A DNA stretch of 64,000 nucleotides from Pseudomonadota bacterium (GCA_023405815.1 JAEXXM010000056.1:23337-87336); one strand, 5' to 3'. Positions 1 through 9,831 are shown, counted from the first letter of the stretch. Made by a program: numbers and translations. Notes: generated by a model from the sequence alone, not told the origin.

Positions 1-1
1 G

Positions 2-1324
2 CTTGGCATCGCCATGGGCTCGTGGTGGGCGTACTACGAACTCGGCTGGGGCGGCTGGTGGTTCTGGGACCCGGTCGAGAATGCGTCGTTCATGCCCTGG
101 CTGGCGGGCACTGCGCTTTTGCATTCGGCGCTGGTGATGGAGAAGCGCGACGCGCTGAAGGTATGGACGGTGCTGCTGGCGATCCTCACCTTCTCGCTGT
201 CGCTCATGGGAACGTTTCTCGTACGCTCGGGCATCCTGACGTCGGTGCACGCGTTCGCCGTCGATCCCAAGCGCGGCGTGTTCGTGCTCGCTATCATGAC
301 GGTGTTCACCGGCGGCGCGCTGGCGCTGTTCGCTTTGCGTGCGCGCGACCTGCGCCAAGGCGGCATCTTCGCGCCCATCAGCCGTGAAGGCGGCCTCGTC
401 CTCAACAACATCCTTTTGACGGTGGCGTGCGCCACGGTGTTCGTCGGCACGCTCTATCCGCTGCTGCTGGAATCGCTGACGGGCGACAAGATATCGGTTG
501 GACCGCCGTATTTCGACTGGACGTTCGGCCCGCTGATGGTGCCGCTCTTGCTGGTGCTGCCGTTCGGTCCATTCCTTGCCTGGAAGCGCGGCGACGCCTA
601 CGCCGCAGCGCAGCGGCTGATGTTCGCGGCGCTGGTGGCGGTCGTCATCATGGCCATGGGCTGGGCGTTCATTCACCGCGGTCCGGTGCTGGCGCCGTTC
701 GGCCTGGCGCTGGGCGCGTTCGTGATGATGGGGTCGATCTCCGATCTCGCATGGCGTGCGCGCTTCGGGAGCGTGCCGCTCGGGGAGGCGTGGCGGCGGC
801 TTTGGGGTTTGCCGCGCTCGGCCATCGGCACGGCGCTGGCGCATTTCGGCGTCGGCATGATGGTCGTCGGCATCGTGGCGACGAGCGCCTATCGCGAGGA
901 GAAGATCCTCGTCATGAAGCCGGGCGAGCAAGTGGCCATCCACGGCTACGACATCACGTTCCGGGGCGTGGCACCGACGACGGGACCTAACTATCGCGAG
1001 GAAGTCGGCGTGTTCGACGTTGCGCGGTCCGGCGGCTCGGTTACGCGCCTCGAGCCGGCGCGACGCATCTACGACATGCCGCCAGAGCCGACGACGGAGG
1101 CGGGCATTCACGCCGGTTGGCGCGGTGATCTCTACGTGGTGCTGGGCGATGCGCAGGCCGCCGGCGGGTATGCGGTGCGCGCCTACTTCAATCCGCTGGT
1201 GCGGTTCATCTGGCTCGGCGCTGTCGTCATGTTCATCGCCGGCGGCATCTCGCTTTCCGACCGGCGCCTGCGTGTCGGGGCTCCGGGCCGCGCACGCCGC
1301 ATCGTAGCGGCGCCGGCAGAATGA
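2..1324 (+). CDS. ccmF: Cytochrome c heme lyase subunit CcmF (C-terminal part, 5' truncated by window)
   Basis: Integral membrane component of the system I cytochrome c maturation machinery, which attaches heme to apocytochromes c in the periplasm. The reading frame is open to the window edge, so the start lies outside. Near the visible N-terminus is the tryptophan-rich WWD heme-handling motif (GWGGWWFWDPVEN), followed by several hydrophobic segments, a periplasmic loop and a last membrane span close to the C-terminus (about GAVVMFIAGGISLSDRR). The stop codon overlaps the ccmH start as ATGA, so the two are translationally coupled. The c-type cytochromes and the adjacent-Cys quinoproteins further along the window depend on this export and maturation route. 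The family assignment is secure. Confidence 0.95.
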   Translation, partial: LGIAMGSWWAYYELGWGGWWFWDPVENASFMPWLAGTALLHSALVMEKRDALKVWTVLLAILTFSLSLMGTFLVRSGILTSVHAFAVDPKRGVFVLAIMTVFTGGALALFALRARDLRQGGIFAPISREGGLVLNNILLTVACATVFVGTLYPLLLESLTGDKISVGPPYFDWTFGPLMVPLLLVLPFGPFLAWKRGDAYAAAQRLMFAALVAVVIMAMGWAFIHRGPVLAPFGLALGAFVMMGSISDLAWRARFGSVPLGEAWRRLWGLPRSAIGTALAHFGVGMMVVGIVATSAYREEKILVMKPGEQVAIHGYDITFRGVAPTTGPNYREEVGVFDVARSGGSVTRLEPARRIYDMPPEPTTEAGIHAGWRGDLYVVLGDAQAAGGYAVRAYFNPLVRFIWLGAVVMFIAGGISLSDRRLRVGAPGRARRIVAAPAE

Positions 1325-1824
1325 GACACTTTTCATCAGTTCTCGTGCTCATCGGCATCCTTGCAGGAGCGGGGGCGGCGCTGGCGGTCGAGCCGGACGA
1401 GATACTGGCCGATCCCGCACTCGAGGCGCGCGCGCGGAGCATCTCCTCAGGGCTGCGTTGCCTCGTCTGCCAGAACCAGTCGATCGACGACAGCAATGCA
1501 CCCCTGGCGCGCGACCTTCGCGTTCTCGTGCGCGAGCGGCTCAAGGCAGGCGACAGCGATGCCCAGGTAATGCAGTTCGTCGAGGACCGCTACGGCGAGT
1601 TCGTGCTGCTGCGGCCGCCACTGTCGTGGCGCACCGTGCTGCTCTGGGTGGCGCCCTTGGTGGCGCTACTGATCGCAGTGTGGGTGAGCGTGCGCGGCTG
1701 GCGCAGGCGCCAGTCGCAAGCCGCAGTAGCGGGCGCAAACCTCGCGCCGCTCTCTGCGGACGAGGAGAGCAAGTTGCGAAAGATCCTCGCGGATAGTTCA
1801 GGTGACCCGCCGACGGCGGGCTAG
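1321..1824 (+). CDS. ccmH: Cytochrome c biogenesis protein CcmH
   Basis: Periplasm-facing, membrane-anchored thiol oxidoreductase that reduces apocytochrome cysteines before heme ligation, working with CcmF. It has 167 residues: an N-terminal signal segment (about 1-22), the diagnostic RCLVCQNQ motif with Cys47 and Cys50, and one transmembrane helix around 105-125 followed by a short basic tail. The length matches short alphaproteobacterial CcmH, without the fused CcmI/TPR half of the E. coli protein. The ATG overlaps the ccmF stop. Its stop overlaps the stop of the convergent protease gene by two bases. Confidence 0.95.
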   Translation: MRHFSSVLVLIGILAGAGAALAVEPDEILADPALEARARSISSGLRCLVCQNQSIDDSNAPLARDLRVLVRERLKAGDSDAQVMQFVEDRYGEFVLLRPPLSWRTVLLWVAPLVALLIAVWVSVRGWRRRQSQAAVAGANLAPLSADEESKLRKILADSSGDPPTAG

Positions 1825-2969
1825 TGCGCGCCGGTCGCCGCTGTCGTGCGCGCGCCGGTGATCTTGCCGGTGACGAGTTGGCTTTCGCCTTTCAAGGCTT
1901 GCAGCACGGCGAGGGTGGCAAAGCCGGTTACCGGCATGTGCGCGGCCCGCTGGTAGCGCTCGATCGCGAGCTGCAGGGCAGGACCGTAGCGGCCGTCACG
2001 GGGGCCGGAATAGAGCGCGCTCGCGGCGAGCGCTTCCTGCAATTGGCGGATATCCTTGCGGCTCGTCAGCGTGTCGGCGTTGATGAATGCGGCGAGGCGA
2101 GGCGCGAAGGCCTGGGCATTGACGCCGGTGTTGGCGACATCGTCGGATTTGAAGCGATGCAGGACCTCGCCGTTGAGCATGATCACCTTCGACTGAACGT
2201 AGGTTCCGACATTGATGCCAACGACTTCCGGGCCGTCGACGCCATCGACGAGGAGCGGCGATCCCGATGAGGCCGCACCCGTATCGCAGGTGTGCAGAAG
2301 GAGCTGGTCGGGGTCGTAGAAGTCGCGCTTGATCGTCGGCCAGTCGGCGTCGGTGAAGTTGCGTTTGACATTGCATCCGGTGGCGAGTGTCGGCTGCCAC
2401 TTGGGCAGGTCGCGGTGATAGGCGATGTTGAACACGCGTCCCTTGTCGGCGAGGGCCAGCACCTCATCGACGGGCCTGGCGCTGATCCTCAAAGTGCCAG
2501 CGCTGCAGGCGGGCTGGGCGAGGCGCACCATGGCCCAGTCGCGCGTCGCATCGATCGGCGGGCGCACGCTGAGCTTCGTCGAGCCGGAGGTGACGTTCGC
2601 CTCCGGCACGCCTTCTCCGGCGCCGGCGATCTTCACGTTCTGATTCGTGCCGTGGAGCTTGAACGCCAGCTCGGAGAGGCGGAGCGGCTGCTCTCCGCTG
2701 GTACGGTAAAGACAGTGCGCGGCGGTCATCACAACGTCGGGGGCGACGCAGAAGGCAGTGCAGACGGACTGGGACTTGGAATCGAAGAAAACGCCCAGCT
2801 TCGTCCCGGTTTGGCGCAGCGTCTCCGGCAACGGGCCCCGCTGGTCAGTGCCGAAAACGGACGCGGCGGCAGGGATTGCGGCAGCAATCAGGACGGCGAC
2901 CGCGCCCAGCCCCAGTACGGCTTTGAGACGTCGAAATCCCTCAGCAGAAGAGCAATTTACGCGCTTCAT
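1821..2969 (-). CDS. Secreted trypsin-like serine protease with C-terminal peptidoglycan-binding-like domain
   Basis: Predicted exported serine protease. An N-terminal hydrophobic signal (VLGLGAVAVLIAAAIPAAA) precedes a chymotrypsin-fold domain showing the His box (VMTAAHCLYR), a candidate Asp (RDWAMVRLA) and the Ser region (GAASSGSPLLVDG). The C-terminal 70 residues resemble a PG_binding_1 repeat (GPRDGRYGPALQLAIERYQRAAHMP), suggesting retention at the cell wall. I start at the ATG at 2969, which gives a compact basic n-region and has GGGGGCAGG upstream; an ATG nine codons further out (2996) is also possible. It is transcribed away from degP and converges on ccmH. The substrate is unknown. 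Confidence 0.8.
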   Translation of the reverse strand: MKRVNCSSAEGFRRLKAVLGLGAVAVLIAAAIPAAASVFGTDQRGPLPETLRQTGTKLGVFFDSKSQSVCTAFCVAPDVVMTAAHCLYRTSGEQPLRLSELAFKLHGTNQNVKIAGAGEGVPEANVTSGSTKLSVRPPIDATRDWAMVRLAQPACSAGTLRISARPVDEVLALADKGRVFNIAYHRDLPKWQPTLATGCNVKRNFTDADWPTIKRDFYDPDQLLLHTCDTGAASSGSPLLVDGVDGPEVVGINVGTYVQSKVIMLNGEVLHRFKSDDVANTGVNAQAFAPRLAAFINADTLTSRKDIRQLQEALAASALYSGPRDGRYGPALQLAIERYQRAAHMPVTGFATLAVLQALKGESQLVTGKITGARTTAATGAH

Positions 2970-3114
2970 GCAACCTGCCCCCGGTCGTCCGGCCATGATG
3001 AACAGCCCCTTTATTACGAACTGTTAAGGCAATCGAAAGGCTGCCGTAATCCCCGTTTCGCTAGGCCTCAATGCGAAGGTTCCCCTGCTTCGCCAAGAAT
3101 GGAGGTTCGTGCGC

Positions 3115-4653
3115 ATGGCAACCCAACCCAGCTCGACCGAGGTCGTAGCAAAGAGCGGGCCAACGAGAACGACAGGTCGCGATCTGCGCCGCCTGGCCGC
3201 CGCTGCGGTGGTCGGTGCCGGTCTGGTGGGCTTCGGCATGTCGGAGTACTCGGCGCCTGCCGTCGCGCAGTTCAAGCCCGGCACGCCAGCTGAGACGCTC
3301 TCGTTCGCCGAGATCGTCGAGCGCGTGAAGCCGGCAGTGGTCTCGATCTCGACAACCAACGAGGTGAAGGTCGCCGACAAACGCGGCGGCGGACGCTCGT
3401 TCGAGGGCATCCCCGGCCTTCCCGAAGACCACCCGCTGAACGAGTTCTTCAAGAACATGCCGCAGGGCCCCGGCAACAATCCGATGCAGCAGCGTCCGCG
3501 CCAGGCGGCCGGCTCCGGCTTCGTCGTTTCGTCCGACGGCTACATCGTCACCAACAACCACGTCGTCGACGGCGCCACCAAGGTGAAGGTGAGCTTCGAC
3601 GACCAGGAAGAGATCGACGCGAGGATCGTCGGCACCGATCCGCGCACAGACCTGGCGCTGCTCAAGATCGAGCCGAAGAAGCCCTTGACCGTCGTCAAGC
3701 TCGCGGAGAAGAACCCGCGCGTCGGCGACTGGGTGCTCGCGGTCGGCAATCCGTTCGGTCTCGGCGGCACCGTGACCGCGGGTATCGTCTCCGCGCTCGC
3801 CCGCAACATCGGCGGCCCGTACGACTACATGCAGATCGACGCGGCGGTGAACCACGGCAACTCCGGCGGCCCGACCTTCAATCTCGAGGGTGACGTCGTC
3901 GGTGTGAACACCGCGATCTACAGCCCGACCGGCGGCAACGTCGGCATCGCCTTCGCAGTGCCCGCGGACACGGTGAAGCGTGTCGTCGAGCAGCTCGAGA
4001 AGGGCGGCAAGGTGAGCCGCGGCTGGTTGGGCGTGAAGATCCAGAACATCGACAAGGATCTCGCGGGCAGCCTGGGCCTCAAGGAGGCGAAGGGCGCCAT
4101 CGTCAGCGAGGTGATGAAGGACGGCCCTGCGGCCGACGCCGGCCTCAAGGTCGAGGACGCAATCCTGCAGGTCGACGATAAGAAGATCGAGGATAGTCGC
4201 GATCTCGCCCGCACCATCGCCGATCTGCCGGCCAAGGCCACCGTCGACGTCAAGGTGTGGCGGAACAAGGGCGAGCAGACCGTCAAGGTGAAGCTCGGAA
4301 CCTATCCGGCCAATGCCGAGGCGGTTGAAAACAACGAGGAGCAGCCCGAGGAGCAGAAGGACCTCGGCGGCAACGTCGACCTGAAGCAGCTTGGCCTCAG
4401 CGTGAAGTCGGGCCCGGGCAAGGACGGCGGCGTCGTCGTCTCCGACGTCGATCCGAACTCCGACGCCGCACTCAAGGGTATCAAGGAGGGCGACATCGTC
4501 CTCAAGGCCGGCAACGAGACGGTCAACACGCCTCAGGACGTGGCCAAGGCAGTCAAGAAGGCCCAGGACGACGGGCTGCCGGCTGTCATGTTCCACATCA
4601 AGAAGAGCGGCGACCAGACGGTCCTCGTCGCCATCCCGCTCAACAAGAGCTGA
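3115..4653 (+). CDS. degP: Do-family (DegP/HtrA) periplasmic serine endoprotease
   Basis: Envelope quality-control protease/chaperone. The protein has an N-terminal membrane/signal segment (about 26-45), a trypsin-like domain with the triad His149 (NNHVVDG), Asp179 (RTDLALLKIE) and Ser250 (NHGNSGGP), then two PDZ domains (about 290-385 and 410-505). About 512 residues is normal for Rhizobiales DegP. The ATG at 3115 lies 9 nt after GGAGG (3101-3105); a GTG at 3109 is only 3 nt away and is less likely. A strong hairpin follows the stop. Position between cytochrome c maturation genes and a two-component pair suggests an envelope-stress role. Confidence 0.93.
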   Translation: MATQPSSTEVVAKSGPTRTTGRDLRRLAAAAVVGAGLVGFGMSEYSAPAVAQFKPGTPAETLSFAEIVERVKPAVVSISTTNEVKVADKRGGGRSFEGIPGLPEDHPLNEFFKNMPQGPGNNPMQQRPRQAAGSGFVVSSDGYIVTNNHVVDGATKVKVSFDDQEEIDARIVGTDPRTDLALLKIEPKKPLTVVKLAEKNPRVGDWVLAVGNPFGLGGTVTAGIVSALARNIGGPYDYMQIDAAVNHGNSGGPTFNLEGDVVGVNTAIYSPTGGNVGIAFAVPADTVKRVVEQLEKGGKVSRGWLGVKIQNIDKDLAGSLGLKEAKGAIVSEVMKDGPAADAGLKVEDAILQVDDKKIEDSRDLARTIADLPAKATVDVKVWRNKGEQTVKVKLGTYPANAEAVENNEEQPEEQKDLGGNVDLKQLGLSVKSGPGKDGGVVVSDVDPNSDAALKGIKEGDIVLKAGNETVNTPQDVAKAVKKAQDDGLPAVMFHIKKSGDQTVLVAIPLNKS

Positions 4654-4677
4654 GCAGGACGGCAGTCTTGAACGAAT

Positions 4678-4713
4678 GGCGGCCCGCACCCTCAGGAGAG
4701 AGTGCGGGCCGCC
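4678..4713 (+). terminator. Hairpin after degP, probable transcription terminator
   Basis: A perfect 12-bp inverted repeat (GGCGGCCCGCAC at 4678-4689 and its complement at 4702-4713) encloses a 12-nt loop. There is no T-tract after it, so termination may be imperfect or Rho-assisted. It separates degP from the response regulator gene. Confidence 0.65.
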
Positions 4714-4772
4714 TCGACGTTCGGGGCATGGCGGGGCAGAATGCCGAATCGGCAAACTCGAGCGGTGAGACG

Positions 4773-5453
4773 ATGCACGTGCTGGTGGTCGAGGACGACC
4801 GGGAAACCGCGCAATTCCTGCAGAAGGCCCTGAAGGAAAGCGGCCATGCCGCCGATCTCGCGGAGGACGGCGAGACGGGCCAGACGCTGGCCGAGCAGGG
4901 CGTCTACGACGTGCTCATCGTCGACCGGATGCTGCCGCGTCTCGACGGCCTCAGCATGATCCGCGAGATACGGGCCAAGGGCATTCGCACCCCCGTGCTC
5001 ATCCTCTCGGCGCTGGGCGAGGTCGACGATCGCGTCAAAGGCTTGCGGGCCGGTGGCGACGACTACCTGACAAAGCCCTATGCCTACTCGGAGCTGCTCG
5101 CCCGGGTCGAAGCCCTGGCGCGCCGCGCCGTGCCGGAGGAGCAGGAGACGCGCTACGTCGTCGACGGGTTGGTGCTCGACCGACTGTCACACCGGGTGAC
5201 GCGCGACGGCGAGCCGATCCAATTGCAGCCGCGCGAGTACCGACTTCTCGAATACCTGATGAAGCACGCGGGGCAGGTGGTGACGCGTACCATGCTGCTG
5301 GAGCACGTGTGGGACTATCACTTCGATCCGCAGACCAACGTCATCGACGTGCACGTCTCGCGGCTCAGGGCCAAGATCGACAAGAACTTCGAAAAGCCTC
5401 TTCTGCATACCGTGCGCGGGGCGGGATATACGATCCGCGATGGCTCTGCCTGA
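4773..5453 (+). CDS. OmpR-family response regulator
   Basis: DNA-binding response regulator of 226 residues. The receiver domain (1-115) has the acidic pair (VVEDD), the phosphoacceptor Asp51 (LIVDRMLP), the Thr/Ser position (LILSALG) and the conserved Lys (LTKPYAYSEL). The C-terminal winged helix (about 130-225) contains REYRLLEYLMKHAGQVVTR and ends with the typical VHVSRLRAKID / TVRGAGYTIRD block. I start at ATG 4773, where the canonical MHVLVVEDD begins; frames open further upstream run through the degP terminator hairpin and are unlikely to be coding. It overlaps the sensor kinase gene by 14 bp. Target genes are unknown; degP is the nearest candidate. Confidence 0.92.
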   Translation: MHVLVVEDDRETAQFLQKALKESGHAADLAEDGETGQTLAEQGVYDVLIVDRMLPRLDGLSMIREIRAKGIRTPVLILSALGEVDDRVKGLRAGGDDYLTKPYAYSELLARVEALARRAVPEEQETRYVVDGLVLDRLSHRVTRDGEPIQLQPREYRLLEYLMKHAGQVVTRTMLLEHVWDYHFDPQTNVIDVHVSRLRAKIDKNFEKPLLHTVRGAGYTIRDGSA

Positions 5454-6840
5454 ACGCCTCCTCCGCGCCGTTTCGACGACGTCGTTCCGCGTCGCAGCGG
5501 TAACGGTCGCGGCATATCTTGCATTTGCGGGACTCGTCGTCGGTGTCCTGCTGTGGCAGACGAACAGGGTGCTGACGAGCCAGGTGCTGGCGACACTCGA
5601 CGGCGAGGCGCAGCAGCTCAAGACCGAGGTGCAGGCAGGCGGTGCGCCGGCGTTGGTGCGCGCCGTCGAAACGCGCAGCCGCTCGGGCGGGCCCGGGCTC
5701 TACTATCTCGGCGATGCGGCGGGTACCAAGCTAGCCGGCAATCTCAGCCGCCTGCCTCCTGAAATCGTCGGAAGTGCTAGCGGCGGCGTGTTCCGCTATT
5801 CGCCCGACATCGCCAGCGCGCGCGAGCACCTTGCCGCCGCCATACCGGTCAACGTCGGGCACGGCCTGCAGCTCATCGTCGGCCGCGACGTAGAGGATCA
5901 GCGGCGCTTCGCCAGTGAGATGGGCACCGTCTATTTTCTCGCTCTGGGCTTCCTGACGCTGGGCGGGCTCGTTGCGGGGGTCGCGATCGGGCGCGTAGCG
6001 TTGCGACGTATCGAGACGATCAACGTTGCGGCCCAGTCGATCATGGCTGGCGACATGTCGCGGCGCATCGCCGTCAGCGGGACAGGCGATGAGTTCGACG
6101 CGCTCGCCACGAACCTCAATGCAATGCTCGACCGTATCGAAGCGCTGATGAACGGGTTGCGCGAAGTCTCCGACAACATCGCGCACGATCTGAAGACGCC
6201 GCTCACCCGCCTGCGCAACTCGGCAGAGGCGGCGCTGCGCGAGAGAGGCGAGGAGGCATATCGGGAAGGCCTCGAGCATACGATCGAGAAGGCCGACGAG
6301 CTGATCAAGACGTTCAACAGCCTGCTGCTGGTCGCCCGGCTGGAGGCGGGGGCGTTGGAGGGCAACGCGGAGCGCTTCGACCTCGGCCGCGCGGTGCGCG
6401 ATGTCGCCGAGCTCTACGAGCCGGTCGCCGAGGAGCGCGGCATGGTGCTCGCGGTCAAGGTCGGGGCGGGTCCGGAGTTCACCGGAAATCAACAGCTCAT
6501 CGTGCAGGCCGTGGTCAACCTGATCGAGAATGCCATCAAGTACTCGGGCAAGCGGGAGAACAAGAGCGACGCGCTGATCTCGGTCGGCCTTAGCGAGCGC
6601 GCCGACGGCATCGACATCACGGTGGCCGACAATGGCCCCGGCATTGCTCCGGAAGACCGCGAGCGCGTGCTGAAGCGTTTCGTGCGGCTGGAGAAGAGCC
6701 GCACTGAACCGGGGACGGGGCTGGGCCTCAGCCTGGTGCAGGCCGTGGCGCGCCTGCACGGCGGCGGGGTGCGGCTCGAGGACAATCATCCCGGATTGCG
6801 CGTGGTGCTGACGCTTCCGAAGCGCTCGTCCGACAGCTAA
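5440..6840 (+). CDS. Membrane sensor histidine kinase partner of the upstream regulator
   Basis: Class I sensor kinase of 466 residues: transmembrane helix 1 (about 17-40), a periplasmic sensor loop of about 120 residues, transmembrane helix 2 (about 165-185), a HAMP linker, a HisKA domain with His249 in SDNIAHDLKTPLTRLRNS, and a HATPase_c domain with the N box (NLIENAIKYS), the DNGPGI G1 box and GTGLGLSLV. All catalytic boxes look intact. It starts inside the response-regulator gene, so the pair is translationally coupled. The signal is unknown. Confidence 0.92.
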   Translation: MALPERLLRAVSTTSFRVAAVTVAAYLAFAGLVVGVLLWQTNRVLTSQVLATLDGEAQQLKTEVQAGGAPALVRAVETRSRSGGPGLYYLGDAAGTKLAGNLSRLPPEIVGSASGGVFRYSPDIASAREHLAAAIPVNVGHGLQLIVGRDVEDQRRFASEMGTVYFLALGFLTLGGLVAGVAIGRVALRRIETINVAAQSIMAGDMSRRIAVSGTGDEFDALATNLNAMLDRIEALMNGLREVSDNIAHDLKTPLTRLRNSAEAALRERGEEAYREGLEHTIEKADELIKTFNSLLLVARLEAGALEGNAERFDLGRAVRDVAELYEPVAEERGMVLAVKVGAGPEFTGNQQLIVQAVVNLIENAIKYSGKRENKSDALISVGLSERADGIDITVADNGPGIAPEDRERVLKRFVRLEKSRTEPGTGLGLSLVQAVARLHGGGVRLEDNHPGLRVVLTLPKRSSDS

Positions 6841-6882
6841 GAGGAAGGCACTTTCGGCTCCAATCCGGTCCGGGCGCTTAGA

Positions 6883-9831
6883 ATGGCCAACGAAAAAGAA
6901 AGCATGCGGCCCTTCGTCGAGCGGATAAGCGAGGTGCCGATCGCGCGGGGCGATGCGCGCTCGGTCGGTGCGCTCGGAGCGCTGAGCGAGCGCGCGCGAT
7001 CCGATGCCGGCCTCTCCCGCCTGCGTCTTACTCTTGAACAGCCGCGCGCGTTGGAGCTGCTTGCCGGCGTGTTCAGCGGCTCGACCTATCTCACCAGCCT
7101 CATCGAGCGCGATCCGGCGCGCCTGCAGCGGATACTGGAAACGGCGCCCGAGGTGAGGGCCAAGGAGCTCAAGTCGGAGCTCGCCGCGCAGCTCGGGATG
7201 GCAACGACGCGCGCGGAGGCGATGCGGGCGCTGCGCGTCTACAAGGCCGAGGTCGCCCTGCTGACGGCGCTGGCCGATCTCGGCGGCGTCTGGCCGGTGC
7301 TGTCGGTGACGCAGGCGCTGAGCGAGTGCGCGGACGCGGCCCTGACCGGCGCGGTCGAATTTCTCTTTCGCGAGGCTGTCGCGCGCGGACAGTGGATTGC
7401 CGACGAGGATGGCGGGATCTCTCCATCGGGCTACATCGTGCTGGCGATGGGCAAGCACGGTGCGGGTGAGCTCAATTACTCGAGCGATATCGACCTGATC
7501 GTCTTCTACGATCGCGACCATATCCGCACTGCGCCGAACGTCGAGCCGCAGGGCTTCTTCGTGCGGCTGACGCGCGATCTCGTGAAGCTCATGGAGGAGC
7601 GGACGGGCGACGGGTACGTGTTCCGCACGGACCTGCGCCTGCGCCCCGATGCCGGCGCGACGCAGCTCGCGCTGTCGACCACCGCGGCGCTGATCTACTA
7701 CGAGAGCTTCGGGCAGAACTGGGAGCGGGCGGCGCTGATCAAGGCGCGTCCCTGCGCGGGCGATGTCGCTGCGGGAGAGGAGCTGCTGGACGAGCTGGCG
7801 CCCTTCGTGTGGCGCAAGTATCTCGACTATGCGGCGATCGCCGACGTGCACGCGATGAAGCGGCAGATATTCGCGCACCGGGGGTTCGGGACGATCGCGG
7901 TCGCGGGCCACAACATCAAACTCGGGCGCGGCGGCATCCGCGAGATCGAGTTCTTCGTGCAGACGCAGCAGCTGATCGCCGGCGGCCGGCAACCGGAGCT
8001 GCGCTCGCGGCGCACGCTCGATGCCATGGCGCGGCTCGTCGAGCGGGGATGGATCAAGGCGCGCGTCGCCATGGAGATGAGCGAAGCCTACCTTTTCCTG
8101 CGCCGCATCGAGCATCGGCTGCAGATGGTCGCCGACGAGCAGACGCACGAGGTGCCGGACGATGCGGCGCGCCTGGAGGCCTTTGCGCAGTTCTGCGGCT
8201 ATACCGACACGGCAACGTTCTCGCGCGAGCTCGTCACGCGGCTCGAGACGGTGCAGAAGCACTATGCCGCTTTGTTCGAGGACGCGCCGGTGCTAACGAG
8301 CGGCGGCGTCAACATGGTGTTCGCGGGAGAGAAAGACGATCCCGGTACTGTCGCGGCGCTGAAGGAGATGGGCTATTCGCAGCCGTCCGAGGTGCTGGCG
8401 ATGATCCGCGGCTGGCACCACGGGCGCTATCCGTCGGTGCGTAGCGCGCGGGCGCGGGAGCGCCTGACGGAGGTGCAGCCGCTGCTGGTGCAGGCGCTGG
8501 CGGACACGGCGGATCCCGACCGCGCGCTTGCGAGTTTCGACCGGTTCATCGCCGAGCTGCCGGCGGGGGTTCAGCTCTTCTCGCTGCTGCGCGCCAACCC
8601 GGGCCTCCTGCGGCTGCTGGCTGACATCATGGGCAGCGCGCCGCGCCTATCGCGCATCCTCTCGCGGCGCCGGCGCCTGCTCGATGCGGTGCTCGATCCG
8701 CGCACGCTCGGCACGCTGCCGACGGCCGAGGAGCTCGATCGGCTCATCGCGGCGGAGATAGGCGATGGCGAGCACGACATGCAGTACGTGCTCGACCGAG
8801 CGCGTGTCATCGGCAGCGAGCAGCAATTCCTCATCGGCGTGCGGGTGCTGTCGGGAGCGATCAAGGCCAACCAGGCCGGCGGCGCCTACGCACTGCTGGC
8901 CGAGCGGCTGATCGAAGCGCTGATGCGTGCGGTCGAACGGGAGCTCATCCGCGTGCACGGACGCGTGCCGGGCGGTGGCGCAGCCATCCTCGCCATGGGT
9001 AAGCTCGGCGGGCGCGAGATGACGGCCGCCTCCGACCTCGATCTCATCCTCATCTACGATTTCGACGACGGCGCGGCGCAGTCGGACGGGGAGCGCCCGC
9101 TGGCGCCGATGCAGTATTACGCGCGCATGACGCAGCGGTTGATCAGCGCCCTGTCCGCGGCGACGGCCGAGGGGACGCTGTACGAGGTGGACATGCGGCT
9201 GCGGCCCTCGGGGCAGCAGGGTCCGGTGGCGACGCAGCTCAAGACCTTCGTCGACTACCAGACCGGCGAAGCCTGGACATGGGAGCACATGGCCCTGACG
9301 CGCGCGCGCGCCATTGCCGGGCCGGAAGCGTTGCAGGGGAGGGTCGAGGCGGCCGTGCATGCCTCGCTCGTCTGGAAGCGTGATCGCGCGAAGATCGCTG
9401 CCGACGTCCTCGATATGCGCGAGCGCATCTTCAAGGAGAAGGGCACCGAGGACATCTGGGACCTTAAGCACGTGCGCGGTGGCCTGGTGGACGTCGAGTT
9501 CATTGCCCAGCACCTGCAACTCGTGCACGCAGCGGAGCACCCGGAGGTCCTCGACCAGAACACCATCGAGGCCTACCGCAAGCTGCGCGATGCAGGGCTT
9601 TTGGCGGCCGAGCATGCGGAGGTGCTGATCCCGGCCACGCGGCTCTTGCACGATCTGACGCAGGTCCTGCGTCTCTGCATCGAGGGCCGGTTCGATCCCA
9701 CGACGGCGCCCTCAGGGCTCAAGGAGTTGCTGGCGGCGGCCGGGGATGCAGCGAACTTCGCCGAGCTGGAGGTGCAGCTCAAGGCGAATTTGGGTAATGT
9801 TTCCAGGCTTTTCCGCCAGCTCATCGTCTGA
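6883..9831 (+). CDS. glnE: Bifunctional glutamine synthetase adenylyltransferase/deadenylase GlnE
   Basis: Cytoplasmic enzyme that adenylylates and deadenylylates glutamine synthetase in response to PII proteins. At 982 residues it matches the family. Two nucleotidyltransferase domains are visible, each with a G-S-D-x-D signature: YSSDIDLIVFYD about residue 200 (deadenylylase half) and TAASDLDLILIYD about residue 720 (adenylyltransferase half). A helical linker joins them and a helical C-terminal domain follows. It lies 42 bp after the sensor kinase. Nothing is missing from the catalytic motifs. Confidence 0.96.
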   Translation: MANEKESMRPFVERISEVPIARGDARSVGALGALSERARSDAGLSRLRLTLEQPRALELLAGVFSGSTYLTSLIERDPARLQRILETAPEVRAKELKSELAAQLGMATTRAEAMRALRVYKAEVALLTALADLGGVWPVLSVTQALSECADAALTGAVEFLFREAVARGQWIADEDGGISPSGYIVLAMGKHGAGELNYSSDIDLIVFYDRDHIRTAPNVEPQGFFVRLTRDLVKLMEERTGDGYVFRTDLRLRPDAGATQLALSTTAALIYYESFGQNWERAALIKARPCAGDVAAGEELLDELAPFVWRKYLDYAAIADVHAMKRQIFAHRGFGTIAVAGHNIKLGRGGIREIEFFVQTQQLIAGGRQPELRSRRTLDAMARLVERGWIKARVAMEMSEAYLFLRRIEHRLQMVADEQTHEVPDDAARLEAFAQFCGYTDTATFSRELVTRLETVQKHYAALFEDAPVLTSGGVNMVFAGEKDDPGTVAALKEMGYSQPSEVLAMIRGWHHGRYPSVRSARARERLTEVQPLLVQALADTADPDRALASFDRFIAELPAGVQLFSLLRANPGLLRLLADIMGSAPRLSRILSRRRRLLDAVLDPRTLGTLPTAEELDRLIAAEIGDGEHDMQYVLDRARVIGSEQQFLIGVRVLSGAIKANQAGGAYALLAERLIEALMRAVERELIRVHGRVPGGGAAILAMGKLGGREMTAASDLDLILIYDFDDGAAQSDGERPLAPMQYYARMTQRLISALSAATAEGTLYEVDMRLRPSGQQGPVATQLKTFVDYQTGEAWTWEHMALTRARAIAGPEALQGRVEAAVHASLVWKRDRAKIAADVLDMRERIFKEKGTEDIWDLKHVRGGLVDVEFIAQHLQLVHAAEHPEVLDQNTIEAYRKLRDAGLLAAEHAEVLIPATRLLHDLTQVLRLCIEGRFDPTTAPSGLKELLAAAGDAANFAELEVQLKANLGNVSRLFRQLIV

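Noticed and set aside
3061..4755. Long minus-strand frame opposite degP
   Set aside because: Shadow of degP; composition dominated by Asp/Val/Arg repeats that mirror the codon pattern of the real gene.
5731..8262. Very long open frame (about 840 codons) on the minus strand opposite the sensor kinase and glnE
   Set aside because: It is antisense to two genes with intact family motifs, has Arg/His/Leu-rich low-complexity composition typical of GC-rich shadow frames, and no recognisable domain.
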